Of a DNA stretch of 37,901 nt, positions 6,873 through 16,160 are shown one piece after another. A program made the translations under genes and the position numbers. Below the pieces are notes generated by a model. That model was not told the DNA's origin. It saw only the letters and a program-made list of their open reading frames with translations, and searched no databases. The DNA is from Ectothiorhodospiraceae bacterium WFHF3C12 (GTDB lineage Bacteria; Pseudomonadota; Gammaproteobacteria; Nitrococcales; Nitrococcaceae). Every line of letters begins with the position of its first letter. Position 1 is the stretch's first letter. The stretch is from positions 1-37,901 of the forward strand of contig JACDUA010000043.1 of assembly GCA_013519935.1 (NCBI GenBank). The letters are read 5' to 3'.

Positions 6873-9365
6873 TTACACGTAACGACGCCGCTTGAAGCTT
6901 ACCCCTTCACTGAAGCGTTCGATGCGTCCGACGCGTCGCATGTCCGCCCATGTCCCCTTGTAATAGGGGATGATGTTGCGGTCCGTCCAGGGCGTTACCA
7001 GGTCGCCCATGATCGCGTTGAAGTACATCGCCTCCATGAACACGTGGCTACGGGTGATGTCGGGTTCCAGGTAGGCCATGGCGTAGGTGGCGCCGTAGTC
7101 GTTGTACAGCTCCACGATGTCTCCCGACTTGATGCCCAGCTCCTCGGCGTCGGCCGGATTGATCTCCAGCGGCGCCATGGGGTATCGGCCCCGGCGGAAC
7201 TCCACGTGCTGGTCGTGGTAGGCGGTCTGCCAGATCTGGTTGGTTCGCCCGTTGTTGATCCAGAACCGGTATTTCTCGCGCTGGCGCTCCACCGGCGCGG
7301 GGAATCCGTTCCACGGCGCGGCGAGGAACTTCGCCTTGCCGTTGTCGGTGTCGAAGTTGCCGTCCGTGTACAGCATGGGCGTGCCCACCAGGGTGTTGTC
7401 CCGGTATTCCCTGACCGGCAGCTGCACACCGTTGTTGCCGGCCGCACGCAGGCGTTCGTAGGTCACCAGATGCCCGGTATCTCCGCCCTGACTGTGGATG
7501 ACGCCCGCGCCAGGCTGGCCCGCGCGGCGGAAGCCGTCGTTAAAGGCGTCCTCCTCGCTGTCCCAGTTGAAGCCCGTGAACCGGTCGGCCATCGCGTCGT
7601 TGCCCTCCGCCCGGTAGAGCCGCTCCAGGGTCTTGCCCATGTCGGCGGCAATGAGGCAGTCGGGCTTGGCGACGCCAGGCGGGTCCATGAAGCGCTCTGC
7701 CAGGCGCATGCGCCGTTCCCCGTTCATGGAAGTCAGGTTCATCTCGCCGGTATGGGCCGCCGGCATTATCAGGTGGGCGGCCTCGGCGAACTTGGTCGGG
7801 TAGAGATCGATCAGGGTCACGAACAGGCCGCCGTCGTAGCGAACCGCCCGGTAGACCGCTTCGATCGTCTCCTCCATCGAAGCCCCGCGGAGCCGGCGTA
7901 GCGCCTGCTTGACGATGTCGCTGCGGCGCATGACCTCCTTGCGGTACTCCTCGGCGCTAAGCGTGGTCTGGAACGCATTGCAGGCCCAGACGGTCAGCAT
8001 GCGCCCATTGCCCCGGATGATCTCCTCGTCCACGTTCACCGCCGGTCGGCCGCCGGGATAGGGCGGGCGGCAGTAGCCTTCCTGGTGCCCGCCCATGCGC
8101 ACCACGCCCGTGCCCCGGCGCCCGACGTTGTGGGTCGCAAGCACCAGGTCGACCAGCGCCGACTGAATGCGGTAGTTGTCGTTGCCCCAGATGATGCCCT
8201 TCTCGTAGCCGTGCATCGTCCGGGGGCGGTGCCCCGAGGCCTTGGGCTTGTATGCCCATTCAGCGGCCTTGCGCAGGTCCGCTTCCGGGACGCCGGTGAC
8301 ACGGCTGCACTCGGCCAGGGTCATGCGATTGGCCTCCCGCGCCTGCTCGAAGCCTTCGGTGTGAGCCTCTATGAAGTCGGCATCGTGCCAACCCCGGTCC
8401 ACGGCGTAGCTCATCAGGCCGTTGAACAGCGCCGTGTCGGTGCCGGGCTTTAGCGCCAGATGAAGCACGTTCTCGGTGCCGGCCGCATGCTCGGCGATGG
8501 CCACGGTGAGCGAGCGCCGTGGGTCCACGAAAATGACGCGTGCTCTCCCGGCGGTCTCGCCGTTCTCGAAGAACTGTGTCTTCTTGTCGGTTGTGTTGCC
8601 CTGGAGGTTGGGCACCCAGTGCGCCAGGAAATAGTTGGTCTGGGTCTCGTAGGCGTTGGCGCCGACGGAAAAGATGCAGTCGGCGAGCTCGGCGTCCTCG
8701 TAGCCGTTGTTCAGCTCGGAGATGCCCATGTCCCGGCTGGCGTGGCATTCGGAGTTGTACGCCGGACGGTTGTGGATGCGCACCGTCTGTGTTCCGAGGC
8801 CGGAGAAGATCAGCTTGCCGGTGCCCCAGGTGTTCTCGAAACCGCCGCCGGCACCGCCATGGTCGAACAGGTTGAAGGCAAGCTGGTCCGGGCCCTCCTC
8901 GTCGAGGATTCGCTTGGTCAGCCCCGCCCACAGGGCGTGGGCGTGATCCCAGTTGGTATCCAGCCACTCATCACCTGCGTAGACGCGCGGATACTTCAGC
9001 CGGTTGGCGCCCACGGGCGTCTCCGGGTTGTACATGACCTGCGCCATCTGCCCGCCACGGGTGGAGGCGAGGCCGTCGTTCACGACGCACTCCTTGTCGG
9101 GGACGATCATGATGCGGTGGTAGCTGCCGTCCCGGTCCTGGATAACATTGGTCATGGCCTGGGTCATGGTCACCTGCATGGCGCCCACCTGATTACGGAA
9201 GTCCAGGCGCAGCGCGTTCTGCTCGGGTGCCCGGCCACCCTCCCGGTTGGCCGGCCATTTGTAGACGTGATATCCGCAGCCGACGATGCAGAAATGACAG
9301 GTCATCTGGGTCTTTTCCGCGTCGGCGGGCGGCAGTGCAATACGGTCGTCGCTGTACTCGTACAT
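6873..9365 (-). CDS. aioA: Arsenite oxidase large (molybdopterin) subunit AioA
   Basis: The 830-residue protein matches AioA in length (about 825) and in its hallmark N-terminal 3Fe-4S site, C23-x2-C26-x3-C30 within [17 protein letters not shown]. It has the full molybdopterin-oxidoreductase body, for example [15 protein letters not shown] and [10 protein letters not shown], and the C-terminal molydopterin-dinucleotide-binding region. It oxidises arsenite to arsenate in the periplasm and passes electrons to the Rieske subunit. It has no signal peptide, as expected, since AioA is carried out by the Tat signal on AioB. GGAGGG stands before the ATG and the gene is 12 bases behind aioB. No cytochrome c gene follows. 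Iodate reductase IdrA is a relative, but its IdrP1/P2 peroxidases are absent and aioXSR is next door. Confidence 0.96.
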   Translation of the reverse strand: MYEYSDDRIALPPADAEKTQMTCHFCIVGCGYHVYKWPANREGGRAPEQNALRLDFRNQVGAMQVTMTQAMTNVIQDRDGSYHRIMIVPDKECVVNDGLASTRGGQMAQVMYNPETPVGANRLKYPRVYAGDEWLDTNWDHAHALWAGLTKRILDEEGPDQLAFNLFDHGGAGGGFENTWGTGKLIFSGLGTQTVRIHNRPAYNSECHASRDMGISELNNGYEDAELADCIFSVGANAYETQTNYFLAHWVPNLQGNTTDKKTQFFENGETAGRARVIFVDPRRSLTVAIAEHAAGTENVLHLALKPGTDTALFNGLMSYAVDRGWHDADFIEAHTEGFEQAREANRMTLAECSRVTGVPEADLRKAAEWAYKPKASGHRPRTMHGYEKGIIWGNDNYRIQSALVDLVLATHNVGRRGTGVVRMGGHQEGYCRPPYPGGRPAVNVDEEIIRGNGRMLTVWACNAFQTTLSAEEYRKEVMRRSDIVKQALRRLRGASMEETIEAVYRAVRYDGGLFVTLIDLYPTKFAEAAHLIMPAAHTGEMNLTSMNGERRMRLAERFMDPPGVAKPDCLIAADMGKTLERLYRAEGNDAMADRFTGFNWDSEEDAFNDGFRRAGQPGAGVIHSQGGDTGHLVTYERLRAAGNNGVQLPVREYRDNTLVGTPMLYTDGNFDTDNGKAKFLAAPWNGFPAPVERQREKYRFWINNGRTNQIWQTAYHDQHVEFRRGRYPMAPLEINPADAEELGIKSGDIVELYNDYGATYAMAYLEPDITRSHVFMEAMYFNAIMGDLVTPWTDRNIIPYYKGTWADMRRVGRIERFSEGVSFKRRRYV

Positions 9366-9377
9366 GGCTTGCCCTCC

Positions 9378-9905
9378 TTACGCGGTCTCGAGCATGTTGG
9401 CCTGGCGGCCGTAGATCAGGCCCTCCACGCCAACGGCGTACACACTGTCATCCGCCGCGTCATGGCGCAGCAGCACCCGCGGGAGATTGACCGTGGCCTG
9501 GCCGCTGACCATCTGCCCGTTGCGCTCGGGGTCGAAGACGGTGAAGTGGCAGGGACACTTGAAGGTCTTCTCGGCATGGGAGTAGCTCACGGGACATCCC
9601 ATGTGCGTGCAAAGCTGTGAATAGGCGACGATGTCGCTGTCTGGGCCGACACCCAATGGGTTGGCTTCCCCCAGCCGTACCACCAGGCAGGGCGAGCGCT
9701 GGTCGGGGTAGAAGAAGGTCTTCGGTTGGCCCGGTTCCAGCGCCCCGGCCTTGCCCACGGCCACCTCGGGATAGGGCAGCGTGGCCTGACCCACGGTTGC
9801 GGGTGATTCCGCCTGCGCCTGGGCCGTGCTCCAGGGCGCGAGCGCGCCACCCACGGCGCCGGCGCCGGTGAGTTGCAGAAAGGTCCGTCGGGAAACTCCA
9901 CTCAT
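9378..9905 (-). CDS. aioB: Arsenite oxidase small (Rieske) subunit AioB
   Basis: The 175-residue protein starts with a Tat signal (SRRTFLQ at residues 5-11, hydrophobic core, AQA near 28-30). The 2Fe-2S site is Cys99-x-His101 ... Cys117-x2-His120, with the 15-residue spacing of AioB. The extra pair Cys104 and Cys119 should form the Rieske disulfide, as in the Alcaligenes enzyme. It receives electrons from AioA and brings the complex out through the Tat pore. GAGGAGG precedes the ATG. It is the first gene of aioBA and lies 58 bases from a sigma54 promoter. Confidence 0.96.
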   Translation of the reverse strand: MSGVSRRTFLQLTGAGAVGGALAPWSTAQAQAESPATVGQATLPYPEVAVGKAGALEPGQPKTFFYPDQRSPCLVVRLGEANPLGVGPDSDIVAYSQLCTHMGCPVSYSHAEKTFKCPCHFTVFDPERNGQMVSGQATVNLPRVLLRHDAADDSVYAVGVEGLIYGRQANMLETA

Positions 9906-9962
9906 GGTTCAACCTCCTCGGTCTCTTATTGGTCTGCGCCGGAGTCCGGCGTCTTGCCCAAC

Positions 9963-9977
9963 GCAAGAGACGGGCCA
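9963..9977 (-). promoter_or_regulatory. Sigma54 (-24/-12) promoter of aioBA
   Basis: Read on the minus strand the sequence is TGGCCC-GTCTC-TTGC. The GG and GC doublets are exactly 10 bases apart, matching the consensus TGGCAC-N5-TTGC. Transcription should begin near 9951, giving a ~46-base leader before aioB. This fits AioR being a sigma54 activator and matches known aio regulation. Confidence 0.8.
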
Positions 9978-10039
9978 GTCCGGCCATACCGCGCCGTGGG
10001 CGGCTGCGCGCCGTTGACGCTACGCGCGGACGTCACCCA

Positions 10040-10071
10040 CCGGTAACGGGTTCGCGCGACGGCGTTACCGG
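10040..10071. promoter_or_regulatory. Candidate AioR upstream activator site
   Basis: A perfect 9-bp inverted repeat, CCGGTAACG ... CGTTACCGG, has its GTAAC/GTTAC cores 21 bases apart, two helical turns. It is centred about 105 bases upstream of the predicted aioBA start, the normal place for a sigma54 enhancer. A third half-site, GGGTAAC, follows at 10073-10079. AioR binding is inferred from position. Confidence 0.55.
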
Positions 10072-10093
10072 CGGGTAACATTCAGGCTACACT
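10065..10093 (+). promoter_or_regulatory. Possible sigma70 promoter of aioXSR
   Basis: TTACCG at 10065-10070 and TACACT at 10088-10093 are separated by 17 bases and lie 54 bases before the aioX start. Match to consensus is only moderate. The -35 box overlaps the right half of the candidate AioR dyad, which would allow autoregulation. Confidence 0.35.
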
Positions 10094-10147
10094 GAGCAGT
10101 AAGCATCGAATCCGCTGTCGTAGAGGGCACGAGGAGAGGGTGAGCTC

Positions 10148-11038
10148 ATGGGCGGGACGCGGGCAGCAATACGGAGCGGCCCCCGGCCGCGGTACCGCCT
10201 CGCGGCCCTGGTGATCGGCCTTTGCCTCTGCACGGTGCTGACGTTGGCGTCGGCCTGGGCCGGGGAACCGATCCGGATCGGGTTGACCCCCGTGTTCCTG
10301 GACGATCAGGTGAGTCTCCTGCAACGCTGGCGGGGCTACCTGGAGGAGCACCTGGGGCGGCCGGTGCGTTTCGTCCAACGAACAACCTACAGCGAGATCA
10401 ACGACCTTCTGGCCCGCGGGCGCGTGGACGCCGCCTGGATATGCGGCGCCCCGTACCTGCGCCAGCGCGACGTCGTCGACCTCCTGGCCGTTCCGGTCTT
10501 TCACGGAGAGCCGCGCTACCGGTCCTATCTCATCGTGCCGGCGGACGACAACCGGACACAGGGCTGGACCGATCTTCGGGGCAAGGTTTTCGCGTATTCC
10601 GATCCCGATTCCAATTCAGGCTCGCTGTATCCGAAGACGGTCATGCGCCAAAAGGGCCTGGACCCGGATCGCCTTTTTCGCACCAGCTTCTTCGCGTGGG
10701 GGCATCGCAATGTCGTGGAGGCCGTTGCCAGCGGGCTGGCCGGGGCGGGGGCGGTGGACGGCTACGTATGGGAGACCCTGCGGCGCTTCGAACCCGGCCT
10801 CACGGCGCAGACACGGGTCGTCGAGCGTTCCCGAGAGTTCGGGTTCCCGCCGCTGGTGATCCGCGAGGGCGTCGCAGAATCCACCCGTGATGCCCTGCGG
10901 CGTGTTCTGATCCGAATGGGCGACGAGGAACGCGGCCGGGCATTGCTTGATGCGCTCAACCTGGACGGCTTCACGCGGGGGTCCCCGCAGCTGTACCAGG
11001 GTATCGGCGATATGATTCGGGCAGAGGGGCCGCAATGA
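10148..11038 (+). CDS. aioX: AioX-type periplasmic arsenite-binding sensor protein
   Basis: The 296-residue protein has an N-terminal signal (hydrophobic stretch ~18-36, AWAGE cleavage near 39) and a PhnD-like (phosphate/phosphonate) periplasmic binding fold: IRIGLTPVFLDDQ, GRVDAAWICGAPYL, YSDPDSNSGS. The mature protein has a single cysteine, Cys99, in the position expected for the arsenite-binding cysteine described in AioX of Agrobacterium. It should present arsenite to the sensor kinase AioS. GAGGAGAGGG precedes the ATG. Its stop overlaps the aioS start in ATGA, and it is divergent from aioBA across 242 bases. Confidence 0.88.
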   Translation: MGGTRAAIRSGPRPRYRLAALVIGLCLCTVLTLASAWAGEPIRIGLTPVFLDDQVSLLQRWRGYLEEHLGRPVRFVQRTTYSEINDLLARGRVDAAWICGAPYLRQRDVVDLLAVPVFHGEPRYRSYLIVPADDNRTQGWTDLRGKVFAYSDPDSNSGSLYPKTVMRQKGLDPDRLFRTSFFAWGHRNVVEAVASGLAGAGAVDGYVWETLRRFEPGLTAQTRVVERSREFGFPPLVIREGVAESTRDALRRVLIRMGDEERGRALLDALNLDGFTRGSPQLYQGIGDMIRAEGPQ

Positions 11039-12504
11039 GCCTCGGCCGCGCGCTCAGCAGCTACCGGCTGCGAATTCCCCTGAGCCTGGTCGCTGCCAGC
11101 GCGTTGACGGCGTTGGTGCTCGGGTCGGTGGTTGTCTTGCAGACCTGGCGCAACGTCGAACGGGACCTGGTGACCACGGGGCGCCAGCTTGGTGATGCGC
11201 TTGCCACGGCGGTCAAGCCAGCCCTACGTCATGATGACGTGTGGCGGGCCTTTGAAACCTTGCGCGCCAGTCAGGGCACGCTTTTCGACGACCGCACAGC
11301 CTTGATCGTTGTCGATGCGCGGTACCGCGTTTTCGCCGCCAACAAGCCGCGCCGTTTTCCGGTGGCGACGCCGCTGGCCGATGCCGGCGCGACGTACGCG
11401 GCACTCATCGATAAGCTGGGCGCTGCGCCGCCGGAGACATTCTCGGCCTTTCCCGACGCCTTGCCCGACCGATGGACGCTGCTCATACCGATTCGACAGG
11501 ACGGTGTGAGCATGGGCGCCTTGCTGCTGGTCTATCCGGACACATTGATGTGGCCGCGTTTCCAGGCCATTGTCGGTGACGCAGCGCTGTCCATCGCTTT
11601 GCTCATGGCCACGCTGGCCCCGTTGGGCTGGCTGTGGGGCAAGCGCATCACCCAGCCCATCCTGTCCCTGACACGCTCCATGTCGCGGGTGGGCCGCGAT
11701 CCTCCTGGCGATATACGCGCACCCATGGTCGACCGTGACGACGAGCTGGGGGCCCTGACCGCACAGTTCGGGAAGATGCTCGAGGCGCTCAAGGAAAAGG
11801 ATGCCCTGGAAGCGCGAATGGTGGAACAGGAGCGCCTCGCCACGGTCGGCGAGCTCGCCGGAGGCGTCGCCCACGAGATCAATAACCCACTGTACGGCCT
11901 GATGACGGCGGTGGACACGTTGCGCCGGGGCAGTGCAGATCCCCGCGTTCAGCGCAGTGCCGACCTGCTGGAGCGCGGTCTGAACCAGATTCGGGAAACC
12001 GTATCCGCCCTGCTGGTGGAGGCCCGCCTGGATGGTCATCCGCTGACCCGCCAGGACGTGGAGGACGTGCGTACCCTGGCAACGGCGCGCTATAGCAGTG
12101 GCGTACTCAGCTGGGACAACCGTCTTCAGGCCCCAGTCCCCGTGCCCGCCACGCCCATACGCCAGGTTCTCCTGAACCTGCTGCTCAATGCCCTCGAGGC
12201 CGCTGGCACGGCGGGCAACGTGGCGTGCCGGGTCGTGTTCGACGGCGAAACGCTGACGATCGCCGTTACCAACTCGGGCACCGCCATAACGCCCGAGGCG
12301 CAGGCGAAGATTTTCCGTCCGCCCCAGGAGACCGGCGGCAGCGGCGGCCTGGGCCTATGGGTCACCCACCAGATCATCCGCGGCATGCAGGGCCGAATCG
12401 AGGTCGACAGTGATGAGTCATCAGGCACCACATTTCGGGTCGAGCTCCCCGTATCGGGGGGGCAGTACCGGCCGGCGAACGCAGCTGGTTCTCATCGAGG
12501 ATGA
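11035..12504 (+). CDS. aioS: Arsenite-responsive sensor histidine kinase AioS
   Basis: The 489-residue inner-membrane kinase has TM1 (~15-36), a periplasmic sensor region (~37-175), TM2 (~180-203), a HAMP segment (~204-255), a dimerisation helix with phospho-acceptor His280 in GGVAHEINNP, and an ATPase domain with N box NLLLNALEAAG and G box GSGGLGLWVTHQI. Overlapping aioX by 4 bases and aioR by 92, it belongs to one tightly packed operon. It should sense arsenite-loaded AioX in the periplasm and phosphorylate AioR. Confidence 0.92.
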   Translation: MSLGRALSSYRLRIPLSLVAASALTALVLGSVVVLQTWRNVERDLVTTGRQLGDALATAVKPALRHDDVWRAFETLRASQGTLFDDRTALIVVDARYRVFAANKPRRFPVATPLADAGATYAALIDKLGAAPPETFSAFPDALPDRWTLLIPIRQDGVSMGALLLVYPDTLMWPRFQAIVGDAALSIALLMATLAPLGWLWGKRITQPILSLTRSMSRVGRDPPGDIRAPMVDRDDELGALTAQFGKMLEALKEKDALEARMVEQERLATVGELAGGVAHEINNPLYGLMTAVDTLRRGSADPRVQRSADLLERGLNQIRETVSALLVEARLDGHPLTRQDVEDVRTLATARYSSGVLSWDNRLQAPVPVPATPIRQVLLNLLLNALEAAGTAGNVACRVVFDGETLTIAVTNSGTAITPEAQAKIFRPPQETGGSGGLGLWVTHQIIRGMQGRIEVDSDESSGTTFRVELPVSGGQYRPANAAGSHRG

Positions 12505-13807
12505 CCCCACCCTGGGGGAGGCGCTCTCGGAGCGGCTGTCCCTGGAAGGTCTGGAGGTCGACTGGGTAACCACGGCCGAGGCGGGTTACGCCCGGATGGT
12601 CTCGGCGCCGGCGGACCTGCTGCTCTGCGACATGCGCTTACCGGACGGTGACGGCGGCGCGCTGTTCCGCCGTCTGCAGCAGGACGCACCGCAGGCGCTG
12701 CCACCGACGCTGTTCATCACCGCCCACGCCCGGGTCGAGGAAGCCGTGGACCTGCTCAAGTGCGGCGCCGCGGATTACCTGGTCAAGCCGGTTGACCCGC
12801 AGCAGCTCATAAGCCGGATTTTCGAGCTTTGTCGCTGCGAGGCGTGCGAGGACTGGCGGGAGCGGACGCCGCTGGGCGTGTCGCCGGCCATGCGCGAGCT
12901 CGAGCAACATCTCCACAGCGTAATTCGCCATCCCGATACCCCGGTGCTGCTGCTCGGCGAGACCGGCGTGGGCAAGGAGGTGGTCGCGCGGCGCCTGCAC
13001 GAGTTGCAGGGCGGTGAGGGACGGATGGTCGCGCTCAATTGTGCCGCTGTGCCGGAGGGGCTGATCGAGGCGGAGCTGTTCGGCCACCGCAGGGGTGCGT
13101 TCACCGGCGCGGACCGGGACCGAGCGGGGGTATTCGAACAGGCCGCCGGCGGCACGCTGTTACTCGACGAGATCGGCGATATGCCGGCGATGATGCAGGC
13201 CAAGCTGTTGCGCGCTCTGCAGGATCGCGCCGTCACCCCGGTCGGCGAGAGCGAGCCCGTGGCTATAAGGGCCCGACTGGTGTTCGCCACCCATCGCGAT
13301 CTACGCGAGGAAGTGACGATGGGGCGGTTCCGAGAGGACCTGTATTACCGGATCAACGTCGTCAGTCTGCGCATACCGCCGCTGCGCGAGCGCCGGGAGG
13401 ACATCATCTGGCTGGCGGAGCGTTTCCTGGCCGAGCAGGAACGGGCCCAGCCGTCGCAGCCGCGGCGGTTGTCCGAGGAGGCCCGCGAGGCGCTTCTGGC
13501 CCATGACTGGCCGGGTCAGGTGCGCGAGCTGCGCCATGCCATAGAGCGCGCCTGCGTGTTCGCGAATGGGCCGGTCATCGGTGCGGAGGATCTGCTGCCC
13601 GAGCAATACGCGCAGGTCCCCGAGGGCAGCGAATTCGAGCTCCAGCGCCACCTCGGCGCCGCCGAGCGCGAGCACCTTGAGCGCGCCCTGGTTGCCCACG
13701 ACTGGCACATTACCCGCACCGCCGAAAGCCTCGGTCTTTCGCGAAAAGGGCTGTGGCAGAAGATGCGCCGGCATGCCTTGCGGCGGCCCGGAGACGGCAG
13801 GAAATAA
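12413..13807 (+). CDS. aioR: Sigma54-dependent response regulator AioR
   Basis: The 464-residue protein has a receiver domain with acidic pair in IEDD and phospho-acceptor Asp73 in LLCDMRLPD, an AAA+ domain with Walker A GETGVGKE (182-189), the sigma54-contact loop GAFTGA (228-233) and Walker B LLLDEIGD (249-256), and a Fis-type helix-turn-helix at the end (TRTAESLGLSRKGLWQKM). It activates the -24/-12 promoter of aioBA. The start is uncertain: ATG at 12413 (after GTG at 12410) overlaps aioS by 92 bases and gives a 23-residue lead before the receiver, but no better start lies between. Confidence 0.92.
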   Translation: MSHQAPHFGSSSPYRGGSTGRRTQLVLIEDDPTLGEALSERLSLEGLEVDWVTTAEAGYARMVSAPADLLLCDMRLPDGDGGALFRRLQQDAPQALPPTLFITAHARVEEAVDLLKCGAADYLVKPVDPQQLISRIFELCRCEACEDWRERTPLGVSPAMRELEQHLHSVIRHPDTPVLLLGETGVGKEVVARRLHELQGGEGRMVALNCAAVPEGLIEAELFGHRRGAFTGADRDRAGVFEQAAGGTLLLDEIGDMPAMMQAKLLRALQDRAVTPVGESEPVAIRARLVFATHRDLREEVTMGRFREDLYYRINVVSLRIPPLRERREDIIWLAERFLAEQERAQPSQPRRLSEEAREALLAHDWPGQVRELRHAIERACVFANGPVIGAEDLLPEQYAQVPEGSEFELQRHLGAAEREHLERALVAHDWHITRTAESLGLSRKGLWQKMRRHALRRPGDGRK

Positions 13808-13849
13808 CCACGTGCGCCTGATGGGTGGAGCACCATTGTAGGCGGTGGA

Positions 13850-14150
13850 GACGCCCTCGACGATGCCCAGGGACGTTGTGCCGGTAGAGCACCGTCCAGA
13901 TGGCGCTGCCTATCACAGAGTTGGCGCCGTTCGAGAAGACGACCCCGGCGAAGGCCAGCGAGATGTATACCTTGCCCAGGGGAAGCGCCAGGGAGGCGAA
14001 GGCCGGCGCCGCCCAGAAGGCGGAACGTGCGAGCAGGGCGCAGCGGCGTTGAATCATTGCAATGGGTGCCGGCTCGGAATGTGGGGGGGTGCGCCAGTGC
14101 ACCGCTTTGCTCAACACCAGCAGCACGGGTGGCACGACGGCCGGGAGCAG
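13850..14150 (-). pseudogene. Remnant of a multi-pass permease (MFS-like), truncated by repeat junction
   Basis: A leftward frame without its own start encodes two or three clear hydrophobic segments (LLPAVVPPVLLVLSKAV; FWAAPAFASLALPLG; VYISLAFAGVVFSNGAN), then IWTVLYRHNVPGHRRG and loses coding character near 13855 with a likely frameshift. The motif resembles the helix-loop of MFS transporters of the EntS type. The recognisable part begins exactly at 14150, where repeat copy 2 ends, so the N-terminus was cut off by the recombination that made the repeat. The acceptor family is a weak call; decay is well supported. Confidence 0.6.
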
Positions 14151-14420
14151 GCCGGGGTGCAGACCAGCTACTCCCAGCTTGACGACAGCGCCTGCGCCCC
14201 CTGCGGGGCGCCGTGCCCCTCCAGCCGGGAGCCGTCGCCCGGCCGTTAGGCCGCGCGAACCGGACGTGCCAGTGTGTCGGGGCGGGGATTCGCGGGCCGG
14301 GCCCATTGCGGGGCCCGGTCGTTGCGGTAAGGTTATGCCCCGCCAGTCTCAGCGCAGGGCCAACGCCAACGCCGGGCCTCAGAAGTCCAGTAGCTCCTTG
14401 AGCAGGCTCTTCTTCTTCGG
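14149..14420 (+). repeat. Direct repeat copy 2 flanking the aio island
   Basis: This is the partner of 5070-5336. It keeps the last ~34 codons of the small cysteine-rich gene without start or membrane helix, the GC palindrome (14295-14320) and the complete 3' end of the zinc-ribbon gene, which here continues into an intact gene. Differences from copy 1 are scattered substitutions and a few short indels. Confidence 0.85.
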
Positions 14421-14621
14421 ATGTTTGCCCTGGTGATGGCCCCGGTGGTCCGGCTGGGTGCGGGGCGCCTGGGCGCCGCCGGCCTCCTGCATCGAGCGCT
14501 CGATGAGCTTGTCGAGCTCGCCCCGGTCCAGCCAGATGCCCCGGCATTGCGGGCAATAGTCGATCTCGATGCCCTGCCGGTCTGTCATTTGCAGGGTCAC
14601 GTCGCATACCGGGCATTGCAT
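14379..14621 (-). CDS. Zinc-ribbon (zf-TFIIB) protein
   Basis: The 80-residue protein begins MQCPVCDVTL and has two CxxC knuckles (Cys3/Cys6 and Cys23/Cys26) in the arrangement of the zf-TFIIB family, followed by RGIWLDRGELDKLIE and a His/Lys-rich tail. Function of these small proteins is unknown. AGGGAG stands 8 bases before the ATG. In copy 1 only its last codons remain, so this locus is the parental position. It probably faced the small cysteine-rich gene before the island inserted. Confidence 0.85.
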   Translation of the reverse strand: MQCPVCDVTLQMTDRQGIEIDYCPQCRGIWLDRGELDKLIERSMQEAGGAQAPRTQPDHRGHHQGKHPKKKSLLKELLDF

Positions 14622-15153
14622 ATTGGTCACTCCCTGGTTCCGCTTCCACTCCCGAACCAAGATGCGGGCGCGGTGGCGCCGGCACAACGCCGCTCAGGAC
14701 GCTTTTGGGCAAACACCCATATAGGTGGATCCAGACAGAGCGCAAATCAGATAGTTATAGGATGTTGCGGAAGCTTGTATTCGGATCTCTTAACCGATAA
14801 AACTGGATGTTTGCCAAGAATGAAGAATGAAGTTGGATTTTGAAAAAATCAGCAAGAACAGTAAGTTGCGTTTTCCGCGAGGGTCTTTAGAGTTTGGTCA
14901 GTGGAAGTGGGCGCAGCCGTTACACAGCTCCCGTCCTTCATATGGTAGTGAAGTGCCCCCGGTCTACGGTAAACCACCCGTTGTGAGTCAGAGCGCTTCG
15001 CCAGACCTCCTATGGCAAGTCACGACCCATTGCGGCCGTTCCTACTCGGAGGATTGAACGCAAAGAACAGCGCTTCGTCCGACACCCTGCCGGCATGCTA
15101 CCTTCAAGGGTCAAATAAGGTCGTACTTTGTGACGGTACCGCGGGGCTCGGGG
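14622..15153. other. Intergenic, left edge of low-GC patch
   Basis: The base composition drops here compared with the left 14 kb. Apart from the repeat at 14983-15036 I see no gene, RNA or strong hairpin. Short open frames present have no ribosome site or protein-like composition. Confidence 0.5.
14983..15036 (+). repeat. Imperfect direct repeat, copy A
   Basis: GTGAGTCA(G)AGCGCTTCG ... GGCAAGTCACGACCC is repeated at 18514-18566 in the same orientation with about 80 percent identity by eye. It ends in GCGG at both sites. The two copies bracket the three unknown genes at 15.1-18.5 kb. Confidence 0.6.
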
Positions 15154-15765
15154 ATGTTGCGACTGGCTCTGGTGATTTTCCTTTCCTACGCGCTCCTATC
15201 TGTGCCGGAAGGGTATGCGCTCGAAAACATGACAGCTACTCAAACGGATGGCAGTTGGAGTTCAGGTCTTGTGACTCGCCGTGAAGGCGGTGTGGAGTTT
15301 CGGGCTGCTCGCGCGATGCCACTCGACAAAGAGGATCGTGTTGGATTCGTCATTGACTTTCCGATTAACCGTTGCAGCGCAGTGAAGCCCGCCGTCGTAA
15401 TGGAAACTCCTGACTGGGAGTGGCTTGACGATCTGCTCGATTGGGATACGGCCGGCGTCTCGGCGGATGAAATCGCCGTACGAGTGAACGAGGGGGAACT
15501 CCTCGGTGGCTCTTCGATGGCGCTCGTTAGTCCTGGAGATTCATGGTTGCACTTTCGCGTCGCGGCAGAAAGTCCTGAGGAACTCCTTAAGGAATTGAAA
15601 CGCGGCTCAATAGTTCGGATTAAGTTCACTTACGAAGGGGTGGACTCATACTTCAGGTATTCGCTCACCGGTTCACGTGCTGCGCTGCGTCGGGCGAGGA
15701 AGCTCTGTCACGAGCCGAACAATCCCTCAGTCGGACATCCAGACAGCAAGTACTTCCCGGATTAG
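15154..15765 (+). CDS. Hypothetical secreted protein
   Basis: A 203-residue product begins with a signal peptide (MLRLALVIFLSYALLS..., cleavage near EGYA). The mature part has two well-separated cysteines (NRCSAVKP and ARKLCHEP) that could form a disulfide, with PEELLKELKRGSIVRIKF and YFRYSLTGSRAALRRARKLC near the end. This G...l...K/R...F.L.G...A....C layout resembles the first half of the 17369-18466 product. No family is recognised. A GTG eight codons earlier could also start it; the ATG gives a cleaner signal peptide. Codon use is less GC-rich than in the left region. Confidence 0.55.
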   Translation: MLRLALVIFLSYALLSVPEGYALENMTATQTDGSWSSGLVTRREGGVEFRAARAMPLDKEDRVGFVIDFPINRCSAVKPAVVMETPDWEWLDDLLDWDTAGVSADEIAVRVNEGELLGGSSMALVSPGDSWLHFRVAAESPEELLKELKRGSIVRIKFTYEGVDSYFRYSLTGSRAALRRARKLCHEPNNPSVGHPDSKYFPD

Positions 15766-16160
15766 TTACGGTTGCGCCGTCGATCTGTCGGCTCTCGGCC
15801 GTGGAACGTCGGTTGGCCGACGCTGATGGTCATACCCGCCGTCGCCAGAAGTGCAATGCTAGCCATCCATTCCTGCGTCGGATGTTGCAGTTCAAGACGT
15901 CAGCTCACTGGTCGACATGGGTATGGATCTCGGGTCCCTGCGCTAACGGCAATTCTTGTTCTAGCTTGTCTGAGTGCTGAGGACAGGCCGGTTGCATGCC
16001 AAGCGCGTTGGCGACCCCCTTCTCTGAGTCATGGTTAAGCCGCTTCTGCACCAGCGGGGCCACACGAGCGGACCATGGTTGAAACGACGTCGTGGGCTAT
16101 CCTTTTCCATTCCATCAGCCCCAACGCGGCGAGCTCGGCATCCGCCGGACGGAGACTAGG
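15766..16160. other. Gap without recognised feature
   Basis: About 395 bases between two unknown genes. An 88-codon frame at 15772-16038 starts without ATG or ribosome site and has arginine-rich, non-protein-like composition. Nothing else is seen. Confidence 0.4.

Noticed and set aside
6873-9365. Iodate reductase (IdrA) or anaerobic ArxA instead of AioA
   Set aside because: The IdrP1/P2 peroxidase genes are missing, the N-terminal motif is the AioA one, the small subunit has a Rieske site and aioXSR is adjacent. ArxA would come with a ferredoxin-type ArxB.
6723-9620. Two long plus-strand frames (6723-7901 and 8460-9620) over aioA/aioB
   Set aside because: They mirror codon positions of aioA and aioB and contain no domain likeness.
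13516-14745. Minus-strand frame of 409 codons from aioR to the zinc-ribbon gene
   Set aside because: It crosses aioR antisense, the permease remnant and the repeat; proline/arginine-rich shadow only.
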